48,035 bases of DNA from Streptomyces fuscichromogenes. GTDB lineage: Bacteria; Actinomycetota; Actinomycetes; Streptomycetales; Streptomycetaceae. Each line of letters opens with the position of its first letter. The first letter of the stretch is position 1. Location of the stretch: contig NZ_BMML01000045.1 of assembly GCF_014645815.1 (NCBI RefSeq), positions 1 through 48,035 on the forward strand, given 5' to 3'. The notes under the pieces are model-generated. The model did not search any database and was not told where the DNA came from. It saw only the letters and a list, made by a program, of their open reading frames with translations. Below are positions 39,927-48,035 of the stretch, piece after piece. The position numbers and the translations under genes are program-made.

Positions 39927-40565
39927 TTGACCGTCCGGCCGATCCCGGCGTCGTACGTGAGTCTGCGACCGGTGGCCGACAACTACGCCCGCACGGTCGT
40001 GACGACGGGAACCGGCGACATCCGCAGGCGTCCACGGCTCAAGGCGTCGACCGACGCGTCCGCCGGCACCGTGCGCGGGCTCGGGCCCGTCCCCGACGTC
40101 GGCTGCGGGCCCGGAACGGTGACCGCCCGCCCCGCCGGACGCGGACTCGCCGTATCCGGGGCGGATCTCTCCCCCCGCATGGCCGAGAACGCGCGCCGGC
40201 TCCATCCGCGCCGCCGTTTCGCGGCCGCCTCCGCCACCGGGCTCGACCCCGGTGAAGCGTCCCTGGGCGGCGTGCTCGGGCGGTGGTCGCTGTTCAACCT
40301 CCCCCGGGACGTCCTCCCCCAGGTCCTCGCCGTGTCCGCGCGCGCGTTGGAGCCGGGCGGGCACGTCGTCACCGCGGCGCACGTCGGCGACGAGGACGCG
40401 GTGCGCACCGAGGCCTGCGGGGGCGTACCCGTCCGCTGGACGGCACACAAGCGGCGGCCGGAACGGCTCGCCGGCCTGACCGAGCAGGCCGGCCTGGACC
40501 CGGTCGCCGAACTCCGTCTCCCCCGCAGGAGTACAGCGGGCCCGGTCCGGCCGTCATGGCCAGGC
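39927..40565 (+). pseudogene. Decayed class I SAM methyltransferase
   Basis: One plus frame holds the SAM-binding motif GPVPDVGCGPGTVTARPAGR, followed by LAVSGADLSPRMAENARR and GGVLGRWSLFNLPRDVLPQV, the pattern of small Streptomyces methyltransferases (usually DLSPAMVE, GGVLARWSxIH). The N-terminal family region (the AYDAVAERYAE part) is unrecognisable and the C-terminus drifts into low-complexity sequence after about 40540. Codon use is atypical. Either a degraded gene or one with several indels. Confidence 0.5.
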
Positions 40566-40877
40566 GCCCCGGCCGACGGCGGTCAGGAACCGAAGCGGCC
40601 CAGGGTCCCGAGCCGGTCCCCGCCGCCTGACGCCCACCGCCGTTCCGCGTCCGGACACCCCCCCGAGGGCCGGCCTCCAGCGCCTGCCGGCACCCCGGCG
40701 GGCCACCCGCGCGGCGGCGGCCCGGCACCCCGGCGGAGCTCTGGGACTGGCCCCGGCGACGGCTTTTCCATGCCCGAAGTTCCCTTGTCCGCCCGGGAGT
40801 TAACGCCGTGGACACCTTCTCGTTGCGCGGGTTAGCGTGATCGCGAACCATCACATCAGCTGAACGATCAGTAGAGG
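40566..40877. other. Intergenic region
   Basis: GC-rich, with an open frame continuing from the methyltransferase remnant but no recognisable protein. A less GC-rich patch at 40795-40870 immediately before the Tat-exported protein gene is the probable promoter region. Confidence 0.35.
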
Positions 40878-41966
40878 ATGATGCAGTTGCGCGAGGGAAC
40901 CGAGGACAGCGGGGCATCCGCCGTCAGTCGTCGCACTCTTCTCCGAACGGGTACAGGCATGGCGGCCGCCGCCGTCAGCGGCGGCCTTTCCGTGTTCGCG
41001 GCCCAGCCGGCGTCCGCTGTCGTGGGCACGTCGCAGCGCTTCGATCTCGGCGGGAACGGCGGGAAGTTCTTCGTGAACATCCCGCTCCACCAGCCCTACT
41101 GGGCGATGCAGTCCTTCGCCTTCGACCACGTCTACGGCCACATCTACTACGTGCAGACGAAGGTCGGCAGCGAGAACGGGGATCTCTGGGTCACCAGGAC
41201 CGACATGACCGGTCAGGTCCTGGGCGCCATGGCGATCCACGGGTTCGACCACGGCTCGAACATAGCCATCGAGCCGGACACGTACGGATCCCCGTACATG
41301 TGGGTCCCGGGCGACTGGAGAGATCTGCATCCCGAGGACCCCGACAGCAAGCCCAACAGCCACACCATCGCCCGTTTCAAATACGCCGACGGGGGCGACC
41401 TCACCTACTCCAACTCTGCGGTCAGGAAATTCCCGATCCACCTCTCCGACTTCTACGACTGCCCGAGACCGGCCATCGATCCCTACAACAACCGGATCCT
41501 CCTGCGGTACATGGAATCCGCCACCCGGTGGCGCCTCGCGCTCTTCGACCTCCCCAGCGTCCTCAGCAACGGCTTCGTCGACGACAAACCGACCCGCCTC
41601 GCCGCCCGGGCACTCCCGAGCAACAGCGAGATCGGCCTCACCGCCGAGGACGCGTTCCAGGGCGTGACCGCCTACGGCCAGTACGCCTACCTCCTCTACG
41701 GCGGCCATCCGGAGAAGACCACGGACCCGGCCGTGCCGTCCTACCTGGTCACGCTCGACATGAACGCCGTCGGGACGTCGGTCAAGGAGGTCTTCCAGAC
41801 CCACGCCGGTGACACCCTGCTGCCCGGCCGCGAGCCGCAGGGAATCGCGGTCTACCGTTCTTCGGTCGGGCCCCAGCTCGCGTTCGGCTTCTCCAGCAAG
41901 TACGACAGCGAGAACCCCGCCCAGTTCCGGTCGACCGTCTTCTACAAGACCGACCTCAAGACCTGA
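40878..41966 (+). CDS. Tat-exported TagC/P68-RBP-like beta-propeller protein
   Basis: 362 aa. Twin-arginine signal SRRTLLRTGTGMAAAAVSGG with cleavage after about residue 47 (ASA). The mature region (RFDLGGNGGKFFVN, YWAMQSFAFDHVYGHIYYVQ, AIHGFDHGSNIAIEPD, FQGVTAYGQYAYLLYGG, REPQGIAVYR) shows the regularly spaced repeats of the five-bladed propellers annotated as teichoic acid biosynthesis protein C or phage-baseplate-like proteins in Streptomyces. Such proteins are secreted and may bind or cleave cell-wall glycopolymers; the activity here is unproven. Confidence 0.8.
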   Translation: MMQLREGTEDSGASAVSRRTLLRTGTGMAAAAVSGGLSVFAAQPASAVVGTSQRFDLGGNGGKFFVNIPLHQPYWAMQSFAFDHVYGHIYYVQTKVGSENGDLWVTRTDMTGQVLGAMAIHGFDHGSNIAIEPDTYGSPYMWVPGDWRDLHPEDPDSKPNSHTIARFKYADGGDLTYSNSAVRKFPIHLSDFYDCPRPAIDPYNNRILLRYMESATRWRLALFDLPSVLSNGFVDDKPTRLAARALPSNSEIGLTAEDAFQGVTAYGQYAYLLYGGHPEKTTDPAVPSYLVTLDMNAVGTSVKEVFQTHAGDTLLPGREPQGIAVYRSSVGPQLAFGFSSKYDSENPAQFRSTVFYKTDLKT

Positions 41967-42318
41967 CCCGCGCGAACCGTGACGGCCTTCCAGGTCAGCC
42001 GGCGGCGGAGAACTCCTCCCGCCGCCCCGGGGACGTCACCCTTCGCCGAGGACGCCGCCACCGCCCGCACCGCGACCGCACCACGGGCGGTGGCGGCCCT
42101 GCGCGACCACGCCATCGGCGTGCCGGGAACCCGCCCCTCATGCAGACCGCCCGCCGAACTGCCCCCGAGGGCGGCCCGGGTCCGGTTCTCCAGGCGCCTG
42201 TCCGCGGGGGCGACGGCCGGGAAATTCGTGAGGCGCCGCCGGGCGGCACCGGGCAGACCCGAGCAGGCCGTGGCGCTTCTCGTCCGCCGCGGGCGCACTC
42301 GGGGGCGACGCGGCCTTT
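41967..42318. other. Intergenic region upstream of gamma-butyrolactone receptor-like gene
   Basis: A hairpin of GGCGGCGGAG with CTCCCGCCGCC (about 42000-42025, one bulge) may terminate the propeller gene. No convincing gene in the rest. Confidence 0.4.
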
Positions 42319-42344
42319 AAACATACCTGATTAAAGGTATGTTT
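42319..42344. promoter_or_regulatory. ARE-like palindrome (butyrolactone receptor operator)
   Basis: AAACATACCT and its perfect complement AGGTATGTTT separated by GATTAA, a 26-base site in an otherwise GC-rich region. It resembles autoregulatory elements bound by ScbR/ArpA-type receptors, which are AT-rich at the ends with ACC/GGT cores. It lies 66 bases upstream of the receptor-like gene, so it is probably autoregulatory. Confidence 0.75.
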
Positions 42345-42410
42345 AGTGGGGTCCCGAACCCCGCCTGCCCCACAGCACGCCGGCAGCACCCAACAGCACC
42401 AGGAGAGTCC

Positions 42411-43058
42411 GTGCCATCCGATTCCGTCCCGGCAAGTCCGCGGCCCAGCCGCACCGCCAACGCCAAGGGCCAGGCATTCAAGCAGGAGCGCGCGCTGCGC
42501 ACGCGCCGTCTGCTGCTGGACGCCGCCGCCGAGGCATTCGCCGACAAGGGTTTCCCCGGCGTCACCATCCTCGACATCGCCGAGCTCGCCGAAATGACCA
42601 AGGGCGCCGTCTACTTCCACTTCGCCAACAAGGAGGCCGTCGCCCTCGCGCTGGCCGACGAGTTCTACGAGCGGCTCGCCGAACTGGTCGACTCCGCACG
42701 CCAGGGCAGCGGGTCCCCGCTGGAGGCCGTGCGCGGCATCCTGACGCGAACGGCCACCGCCTTCCGGGACGACAAGATCATCCAGGCCGGTGCCCGGCTG
42801 CAGGTGGAACAGGCGTTCATCGAGGCCGCGCTGCCCGTCCCCTACGTCAAGTTCACCAGCGTCCTCACCGAGGTGCTCACCGAGGCGCACGAGGCGGGCC
42901 AGCTGCGCCCCGACTGCGTTCCGGATGCCCTCGGCCGCGTGCTGACCTCGGCGTTCTTCGGTGTCCAGCACATCTCGTGGGTGCTGCACGACCGCAAGGA
43001 CCTCCCGGAGCGCATCCACGAGGTGCTGGAGACGACCCTGCGCCCGAACCAGCTCTGA
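42411..43058 (+). CDS. Gamma-butyrolactone receptor-like TetR regulator
   Basis: 215 aa from the GTG at 42411 (ribosome site AGGAGAG). The longer frame from 42339 would overlap the operator and is unlikely. HTH: QERALRTRRLLLDAAAEAFA, then DKGFPGVTILDIAELAEMTK and GAVYFHFANKEAVALALADE, strongly typical of the ArpA/ScbR family. The C-terminal ligand domain includes IIQAGARLQVEQAFIEA and FFGVQHISWVLHDRKDLPER, also typical. It should repress targets through ARE sites and be released by a butyrolactone or related signal. No afsA-type synthase in the window. Confidence 0.85.
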   Translation: MPSDSVPASPRPSRTANAKGQAFKQERALRTRRLLLDAAAEAFADKGFPGVTILDIAELAEMTKGAVYFHFANKEAVALALADEFYERLAELVDSARQGSGSPLEAVRGILTRTATAFRDDKIIQAGARLQVEQAFIEAALPVPYVKFTSVLTEVLTEAHEAGQLRPDCVPDALGRVLTSAFFGVQHISWVLHDRKDLPERIHEVLETTLRPNQL

Positions 43059-43101
43059 CCCGGTGTCACGACCGCGCAGGGCCAAGCGACGTACGGCCGG
43101 C

Positions 43102-43182
43102 GGACGCCGTGACCTGCCGGATCCGGATCCAGCCCCCGGCCCCGGCTCCGGCCCCGGCAGGTCACGGCAGGTCACGGCGTCC
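43102..43182. terminator. Long hairpin with two alternative right arms
   Basis: GGACGCCGTGACCTGCC at 43102-43118 can pair perfectly with 43166-43182. The inner part GCCGTGACCTGCCGG (43106-43120) can instead pair with 43154-43168, because AGGTCACGGC is duplicated in tandem. Located after the receptor-like gene; probably a terminator. Confidence 0.55.
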
Positions 43183-43298
43183 GAAAACCGTCTGCGGCCC
43201 GGGGGCCGTGTGCGCTTGCGCCGTGAAGCGGGCAGCTACTTGAGGCGTTGCTCGGGCCGAGCGGCGCCAGGGGATCCGACGCTGCCGAAGGACGGTCC

Positions 43299-44081
43299 GT
43301 GGGCTCAGTGGACACCTCTCCGCGCCGTTACGTCTTCAGCGACGTCGACGAGACGCTGATCAGCCGCAAGAGCATGTTCGACTTCCTCTCCTTCTACCTC
43401 ACCCGGCGCTACGGCCCCGAGGGGGCCCGCAGGGCGGCGGCTCTCCGGGAGGACCTGGCCGCCCGGGCCGCCGCGGGCGTCCGCCGGGAGACGGCCAGCC
43501 GGACGTACTACCGGGCCTGGGCCGGGGAACCGGTGTCCGACGTCACCCGTGAGGGGACGCGGTGGCACCGGGAGCGCTCGGCGGACAGCGGCTTCTACGT
43601 TCCCGAGACGCGTGCGGCGCTCGCGGAGCACCGGGCGCAGGGGGCGGCGCTCGTGCTGGTCTCCGGGGCCTTCGCGGCGGTGCTCGGGCCCATCGCGCAC
43701 GACGTGGGCGCCGCTCAGGTCCTGTGCACCGTCCCCGAGGAGCGCGGCGGCGTGCTGACCGGAGAGCTCGTCGGCCAGCCGATGCTCGGGGCGGGCAAAC
43801 TCGCGGCGGTACGTGCCCTGCTGCGCGACAACCCCCGTGTCGATCCCGCGGACTGCTACGCATACGGGGATCACATATCCGACCTTCCCATGCTGGCGGA
43901 GGTCGGGCATCCGGTGGTCGTCGGGGCCGGTGAGGAACTGATGGCCGCGCTGCCCTCGGCGCGGCGGCTGAAGGCGCAGCAGCCCCCGGGAGCACCCGAG
44001 CCGGACGGCGCCCGTGAGCCCACGAGCGGAGCGGACACCGGCGCTCCCCCGGCTCCCGCACCCGGTCTCAGAAGACGATGA
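43299..44081 (+). CDS. HAD-superfamily phosphatase (SerB-like, HAD-IB)
   Basis: 260 aa from the GTG at 43299 (GAAGGACG upstream). Motif I YVFSDVDETLIS (DxDxT), motif II VLVSGAFAAVLG, motif III lysine in GAGKLAAVRALL and motif IV YAYGDHISDLPML, all intact. The Pro/Ala-rich C-terminal tail is disordered. HAD phosphatases often accompany butyrolactone signalling genes, where a dephosphorylation step is needed in signal synthesis; adjacency to the receptor homologue makes this possible but unproven. It overlaps the convergent quinone oxidoreductase gene by 14 bases. Confidence 0.8.
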   Translation: MGSVDTSPRRYVFSDVDETLISRKSMFDFLSFYLTRRYGPEGARRAAALREDLAARAAAGVRRETASRTYYRAWAGEPVSDVTREGTRWHRERSADSGFYVPETRAALAEHRAQGAALVLVSGAFAAVLGPIAHDVGAAQVLCTVPEERGGVLTGELVGQPMLGAGKLAAVRALLRDNPRVDPADCYAYGDHISDLPMLAEVGHPVVVGAGEELMAALPSARRLKAQQPPGAPEPDGAREPTSGADTGAPPAPAPGLRRR

Positions 44082-44991
44082 GCTGGCGGCCGCGCAGGCC
44101 GCCGGCCTCGAGGCGGCGGTGGGCCTGCGCCGCCCGGTCGGGAGTGAGCCGGTCGGCGACGCGGGGGGTCAGGACGCCCTTGGCGGCGAGGGCGGCGAGC
44201 TCGGCCAGGACCGCCGCCTTGTCCGGGCAGGCGGTGACGTTGAGCCGGTGCAGGGTGGTGCCGGGGACGAGGTCGACCGGGCCGGGGCGGCACTGGACGT
44301 AGTCGCCTTCCGGCCGGATGACGGGGAGCAGGGGCTGTCCGACGGCGGCGGCGTCGATCAGGGCGTCGACCCCTTCGGGGACGGCTTCGAGGTAGCTCTC
44401 GGCGGTCCGTCCGACGGGCATGGCCTCCAGTTCGCGCAGCAGCGCGTGGTCCTCGGGCGCGGCACCGGCGATGACCCGCAGGCCGCGGTGCACGGCGAGC
44501 TGGACGACATAGCCGCCGAGTGCGCCGGTCGCGCCGGTGACGGCGACAGTGGCGCCCGCGGACAGTCCCAGCAGGTTCAGGGCCTGATGGGCGGTCAGGC
44601 CGTTCATGGGCAGTGCGGCGGCGGCCTGCGGGCCGAGTTCCGCGGGCAGGCCGGTGGCGTGTGCGTCGGGCACGACCACGTACTCGGCCTGGGCGCCGCC
44701 CTCGGGGCGCAGCGGGTCGACGAAGGCCATCACCGTCTCGCCGGCGGTGAAGCGGGAACCGGGGCCGGCGGCGTCGACGGTGCCGGCGGCGTCCATGCCG
44801 GGTGTGTACGGTGCCGGCACATCGGTGAGGAAGGCGGCGAACAGGCCGGCGCGCAGGGCGAGGTCGCTCGGGTTGACGGCGGCGGCCGTCACCTTGACCC
44901 GGATCTCGCCCGGACCGGGCCGGGGCAGCGGCCGGTCGACGACGGTGAGCACGTCGGGCGTGCCGAAGCGGGGGATGCCGATGGCTCGCAT
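44068..44991 (-). CDS. Zinc-independent quinone oxidoreductase (MDR family)
   Basis: 307 aa. GroES-like N-terminus (MRAIGIPRFGTPDVLTVVDR, AAAVNPSDLALRAG), substrate loop YTPGMDAAGTVDAAGPGSRF and the NADPH-binding stretch VAVTGATGALGGYVVQLAVH. No zinc-ligand cysteines, as in QOR/zeta-crystallin enzymes. It reduces quinones or enones with NADPH, often in detoxification. On the minus strand, it is followed across 137 bases upstream by the MarR gene on the same strand, so it may be in that regulon. Confidence 0.85.
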   Translation of the reverse strand: MRAIGIPRFGTPDVLTVVDRPLPRPGPGEIRVKVTAAAVNPSDLALRAGLFAAFLTDVPAPYTPGMDAAGTVDAAGPGSRFTAGETVMAFVDPLRPEGGAQAEYVVVPDAHATGLPAELGPQAAAALPMNGLTAHQALNLLGLSAGATVAVTGATGALGGYVVQLAVHRGLRVIAGAAPEDHALLRELEAMPVGRTAESYLEAVPEGVDALIDAAAVGQPLLPVIRPEGDYVQCRPGPVDLVPGTTLHRLNVTACPDKAAVLAELAALAAKGVLTPRVADRLTPDRAAQAHRRLEAGGLRGRQLIVF

Positions 44992-45128
44992 GAAGGCGGG
45001 GTCTCCGTTCTGGCGTCTGGGGCGTCGGGCGTGCCGGGATCCTCCTCGCCGGGCCTTGCGGCGGGTTTGCGCGGGGGCTGGGGCAGGGCCCGGGACAGGG
45101 TCAGGGGCCCAGCCGGGCCGGGTCGGGG

Positions 45129-45587
45129 TCAGGGGCCCAGCCGGGCCGGGGAGTGCGGTTGGAGGTGCCGGGCCAGTACGTCGAGTGCGTCGGTCACCTC
45201 CTTGAGCTGTCCGGGGGCGGGGGTGCCCAGGGCGGTGGCGAGGGCGTCCTCGATGGTGCTCGACCTGACCTCGGCCACCCGGGCGGAGAGGTGCGGCGCC
45301 TGACGGACCAGCAGGCGGCGGCGGTCGGCGGGGTCGGGGGCGGTGACGACGGCGCCGGCCTCCTTGAGGCGGGCGACGGCGGTGGAGACCTGGCTCTGCG
45401 GCAGGCCGGTGCGGGCGGCGATCTCCCCCACCGCGCTGTCGGGATGGCCGCTCAGGTCGCTGGCGACGATGAGCACCGCCCGGGTGCTGCCGCCGTACCG
45501 GGTGCTGCCGCCCTCGGGCTCGGGCATCGCGGCTTCACCGATCTTCATCAGGGTGCGTCCCAGCAGGAACAGTTCGACTCCGTTCAT
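45129..45587 (-). CDS. MarR-family regulator
   Basis: 152 aa winged-helix protein: STRAVLIVASDLSGHPDSAV, GEIAARTGLPQSQVSTAVAR, LKEAGAVVTAPDPADRRRLL. Divergent from an MFS exporter 112 bases away with a palindromic site between them: the standard arrangement for a repressor of a drug efflux pump. Confidence 0.85.
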   Translation of the reverse strand: MNGVELFLLGRTLMKIGEAAMPEPEGGSTRYGGSTRAVLIVASDLSGHPDSAVGEIAARTGLPQSQVSTAVARLKEAGAVVTAPDPADRRRLLVRQAPHLSARVAEVRSSTIEDALATALGTPAPGQLKEVTDALDVLARHLQPHSPARLGP

Positions 45588-45608
45588 GGCACCAGATTAC
45601 ATCAAGAG

Positions 45609-45632
45609 AGATGCATCGAACTTGATACATCT
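45609..45632. promoter_or_regulatory. MarR operator-like inverted repeat
   Basis: AGATGCATC-N6-GATACATCT, 8 of 9 arm positions symmetric, in the AT-rich divergent promoter between the MarR gene and the MFS gene. Confidence 0.65.
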
Positions 45633-45699
45633 AAAGAGATGGGTTACCTTCGTGTCAGGCACCCGGGGACCGCCGGGGGAAGAAGAGGAGCACAGAACC

Positions 45700-47142
45700 A
45701 TGCGCAAGTGGCGAGCGAACCCGTGGGCCGTCCTGGTGACCCTGTCACTCGGGTTCTTCATGACCCTGCTGGACCTCACCATCGTGAACATCGCGATCCC
45801 CGACATGATGGACGGGTTAGGCGCCTCGCTCGGCCAGACCCTCTGGACGGTCAGCGGATACGCCCTGACGCTCTCGGCCCTGATCATCACCGCCAGCCGG
45901 CTCGGCGACCTGCGCGGTCCGCGGAACCTGTTCGCGGTGGGCCTCGCGGTCTTCACCCTCGCCAGCCTCGCCTGCGGCCTGGCCCCCACCCCGACCGCCC
46001 TGATCGCGGCCCGGGTCGTGCAGGGCCTCGGCGCGGCACTGCTGACCCCGCAGACGATGACCCTGATCGTCGCCGTGTTCCCCGCCGAACGCCGCGGCAC
46101 CGCCATGGGCATCTGGGGCATGGTCGCCGGGCTCGCCACGCTGTCCGGGCCGACCCTGGGCGGATTCCTGGTCTCCGCCCTCGACTGGCGCTGGATCTTC
46201 CTGGTCAACCTGCCGATCGGCGTCGCCGCGCTGGTCCTGACCTTCCTGGTGGTCCCCGACATCCGGCCCGGCCGCGCCCACCGCTTCGACCTGCCCGGCG
46301 TGCTGCTGTCCACCGGCGCCCTGTTCTGCATCGCCTTCGGCCTCCAGGAGGGCGAGAGCTACCACTGGGGCGCCGGGATCCGGGCGCTGCTCGCCGCCGG
46401 CGCCGCGCTCGCCGCCGGCTTCCTGCTCCACCAGCGCCGCCGCCAGGCCGGCGAACCGCTCGTCCCCTTCGCCCTGTTCCACGACCGCAACTTCACCGCG
46501 ATGACGGCCCTGGTCGGCCTGGTCTCCGTCGCCATGCTCGGCCTGGTCCTGCCGTTCAACCTCTACCTCCAGTCCGTGCTCCACCTCAGCGCCATGAAGG
46601 CCGGTCTGGTCCTCGCCCCGTCGTCCCTCGTGTCGATGACCGTCGGCCCCTTCGCCGGCCGGCTCGCCGACCGGATCGGCGGCAAGTCCCTCCTGCTCTT
46701 CGGACTCACCTGCTACACCGCCGGCATCATCACGATCGCCGTCATCGCCTCCCCCGCCAGCGCCTGGTACGCCTTCGTCCCGGCGACCCTGCTCACCGGC
46801 CTCGGCGTCGGCTGCATCATCGCCCCGATGTCCACCGAGGCGATGCGGTTCGTGCCGCGCCACCTCGCCGGTGCCGCCTCCGGCATCAACAACACGGTCC
46901 GGCAGATCGGTTCGGTGGTCGGCGCCGCCGCCGTCGGCGCCCTGCTGGAGAGCCGCCTCGCGGCGGAGATCGCCACCGGCAAGACCTACGCGGCCGCCTT
47001 CACCGCGACCCTGCACACCACCGTGATCCTGCCGGTCGCCGTACTGATCGCCGGAGCCCTCGTCTGCCTGCTGCTGCGGCCCCGCCCCGCACCGACCGCC
47101 GCCGCCCCCGCGGACGGCAAGCAGACCGCGGCCGCCGGCTGA
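45700..47142 (+). CDS. MFS drug exporter (DHA2, 14-helix type)
   Basis: 480 aa from the ATG at 45700 (ribosome site GAAGAGGAG); the frame upstream is open but overlaps the operator. Motif D1-like LDLTIVNIAIPDM in helix 1, RLGDLRGPRN loop, motif C GIWGMVAGLATLSGPTLGGF and about 14 hydrophobic helices, as in EmrB/QacA proteins. Proton-driven export of drugs or metabolites. Leu40 is a TTA codon (45817-45819), so production may be tied to bldA. Controlled by the divergent MarR protein. Confidence 0.9.
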   Translation: MRKWRANPWAVLVTLSLGFFMTLLDLTIVNIAIPDMMDGLGASLGQTLWTVSGYALTLSALIITASRLGDLRGPRNLFAVGLAVFTLASLACGLAPTPTALIAARVVQGLGAALLTPQTMTLIVAVFPAERRGTAMGIWGMVAGLATLSGPTLGGFLVSALDWRWIFLVNLPIGVAALVLTFLVVPDIRPGRAHRFDLPGVLLSTGALFCIAFGLQEGESYHWGAGIRALLAAGAALAAGFLLHQRRRQAGEPLVPFALFHDRNFTAMTALVGLVSVAMLGLVLPFNLYLQSVLHLSAMKAGLVLAPSSLVSMTVGPFAGRLADRIGGKSLLLFGLTCYTAGIITIAVIASPASAWYAFVPATLLTGLGVGCIIAPMSTEAMRFVPRHLAGAASGINNTVRQIGSVVGAAAVGALLESRLAAEIATGKTYAAAFTATLHTTVILPVAVLIAGALVCLLLRPRPAPTAAAPADGKQTAAAG

Positions 47143-47162
47143 GACCGGCGGCCGGCCGCGAA

Positions 47163-47212
47163 ACGGGCCGGTGTCCGGCACCCCCCCGGGGGGGTGCCGG
47201 ACACCGGCCCGT
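47163..47212. terminator. Bidirectional terminator, 25-bp perfect palindrome
   Basis: A 50-base perfect inverted repeat with no unpaired centre (ACGGGCCGGTGTCCGG... to its complement), between the convergent MFS and korB genes. Strong terminator for both. Confidence 0.85.
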
Positions 47213-47234
47213 CCCACACGCACAACGGCACCCC

Positions 47235-48035
47235 TCACCGCCGCCCCACCGTCCAGGTGTCCCCGCCGGCCAGCAGCGCCGCCAGGTCGCCCTCGCCGTG
47301 CCGTTCCACCGCGGCATCCAGCTGCCCGGACAACTGCACGTCGTAGACCGGCCGTTCGACATCACGGAAGACACCGACGGGCGTGTGGCGCAGGGTGTCG
47401 GGACCGGCCAGCCGGGACAGCGCGAACGCCGTGACGGGCGACGCGGAGTGCGCGTCGTGGACCACGATCCGCGACCGGTTCCTCTCGGTGACGGCCACGA
47501 CGGCCAACTCACCGGTCCCGGCGTCCCGGACGACTCCCCTGGACCCGCCGGGACCGAACACGACGGGCTGTCCGTGTTCCAGGCGGATCACCGCCTCCTC
47601 CGCGGTCTGTTTGTCCTTGAGGGTGTCGAAGGCGCCGTCGTTGAAGATGTTGCAGTTCTGGTAGATCTCGACCAGCGCGGTGCCCGGGTGCGCGGCAGCC
47701 CGGCGCAGGACGTCGGTGAGGTGCCGGCGGTCGGAGTCGATGGTGCGGGCCACGAAGGACGCCTCCGCGCCCAGGGCGAGACTGACGGGGTTGAACGGGG
47801 CGTCCAGCGACCCCATCGGCGTCGACTTGGTGACCTTCCCGACCTCGGACGTCGGCGAGTACTGCCCCTTGGTCAGCCCGTAGATCCGGTTGTTGAACAG
47901 CAGGATCTTCAGGTTGACGTTGCGGCGCAGCGCGTGGATCAGATGGTTGCCGCCGATCGACAGCGCGTCGCCGTCACCGGTGACCACCCACACGGACAGG
48001 TCGCGGCGGGAGGCGGCCAGGCCGGTGGCGATGGC
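47235..48035 (-). CDS. korB: 2-oxoacid:ferredoxin oxidoreductase, beta subunit (3' part)
   Basis: 267 codons are present; the gene continues beyond the right edge in frame. TPP-binding motif VVTGDGDALSIGGNH (GDG...N), then NVNLKILLFNNRIYGLTKGQ YSPTSE-type sequence and FVARTIDSDRRHLTDVLRRA, typical of actinomycete KorB. With KorA it interconverts 2-oxoglutarate or pyruvate and the acyl-CoA using ferredoxin. KorA would be expected just outside the window. Confidence 0.9.
   Translation of the reverse strand, partial: AIATGLAASRRDLSVWVVTGDGDALSIGGNHLIHALRRNVNLKILLFNNRIYGLTKGQYSPTSEVGKVTKSTPMGSLDAPFNPVSLALGAEASFVARTIDSDRRHLTDVLRRAAAHPGTALVEIYQNCNIFNDGAFDTLKDKQTAEEAVIRLEHGQPVVFGPGGSRGVVRDAGTGELAVVAVTERNRSRIVVHDAHSASPVTAFALSRLAGPDTLRHTPVGVFRDVERPVYDVQLSGQLDAAVERHGEGDLAALLAGGDTWTVGRR

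Noticed and set aside
39927..40835. Intact methyltransferase gene
   Set aside because: The N-terminal family region is unrecognisable and the C-terminal half is low-complexity, so it was called a decayed gene.

Overview
The window looks like one end of a linear replicon (chromosome arm or large linear plasmid) of a Streptomyces-type actinomycete. The evidence is very high GC with GC-rich third codon positions, rare TTA leucine codons, typical actinomycete families (XRE/TPR and LuxR regulators, a gamma-butyrolactone-receptor-like TetR, KorB), and a probable Tap/Tpg telomere-maintenance operon. The first 146 bases are a packed series of short hairpins whose minus-strand loops are GNA trinucleotides, the style of Streptomyces telomeres. 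The same few kilobases hold the broken insertion sequences common in terminal regions. No rRNA, tRNA or CRISPR array was recognised.

Layout. 1-2.2 kb: telomere-like hairpins, an AT-rich stretch, an IS5-type remnant framed by 37-bp inverted repeats that carries a passenger membrane-protein gene, and an ISL3 transposase tail. 2.2-8.5 kb: hypothetical genes, an XRE/TPR regulator, a PD-(D/E)XK nuclease-like gene, and the minus-strand operon xre-tap-tpg. 8.7-10.56 kb: a WD40 propeller protein and a secreted lectin-like gene cut off at its 3' end. This marks the left edge of an insertion.

10.6-26.2 kb: a probable biosynthetic gene cluster not recognised as any known type. Minus strand: an EPSP-synthase-family protein with altered active-site residues, a HisC-like aminotransferase and a flavin reductase. 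Plus strand: ATP-grasp ligase, DUF1611 P-loop protein, second ATP-grasp ligase, haem-oxygenase-like (PqqC/TenA-fold) diiron oxidase, and phytanoyl-CoA-type Fe(II)/2OG oxygenase. Further right: an SsuD-like flavin monooxygenase and an MFS exporter. Two repeated promoter modules tie the parts together. One precedes both the EPSPS-like and flavin reductase genes. The other, containing the palindrome GGACCTAGGTCC, precedes the ATP-grasp operon and, inverted, the monooxygenase. I infer a small modified peptide or amino-acid product: two ligations, an N- or C-oxidation pair (diiron oxidase plus 2OG oxygenase), an unusual enolpyruvyl-type or related step, transamination, FMNH2-dependent oxidation and export. 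A TnpB element has inserted at the 3' end of the 2OG oxygenase gene and supplies its stop codon. A transglutaminase-like gene and a frameshifted SDR pseudogene lie between the two halves.

26.4-48 kb: mostly regulatory and accessory genes. These are an SDR/HxlR divergent pair; a translationally coupled ECF sigma / anti-sigma / ABC-transporter operon; an alpha/beta hydrolase; a frameshifted pseudogene; a secreted crystallin-like protein with a lipoprotein; an ArsR-like regulator; a membrane-anchored XRE protein; an unusual protein made of two nearly identical LuxR DNA-binding domains; a TetR regulator; a NarL-type response regulator; a decayed methyltransferase; a Tat-exported beta-propeller protein; a gamma-butyrolactone-receptor homologue with a perfect ARE-like palindrome upstream and a HAD phosphatase downstream; a quinone oxidoreductase; a MarR/MFS efflux pair; and the 3' part of a KorB 2-oxoacid:ferredoxin oxidoreductase running off the right edge.
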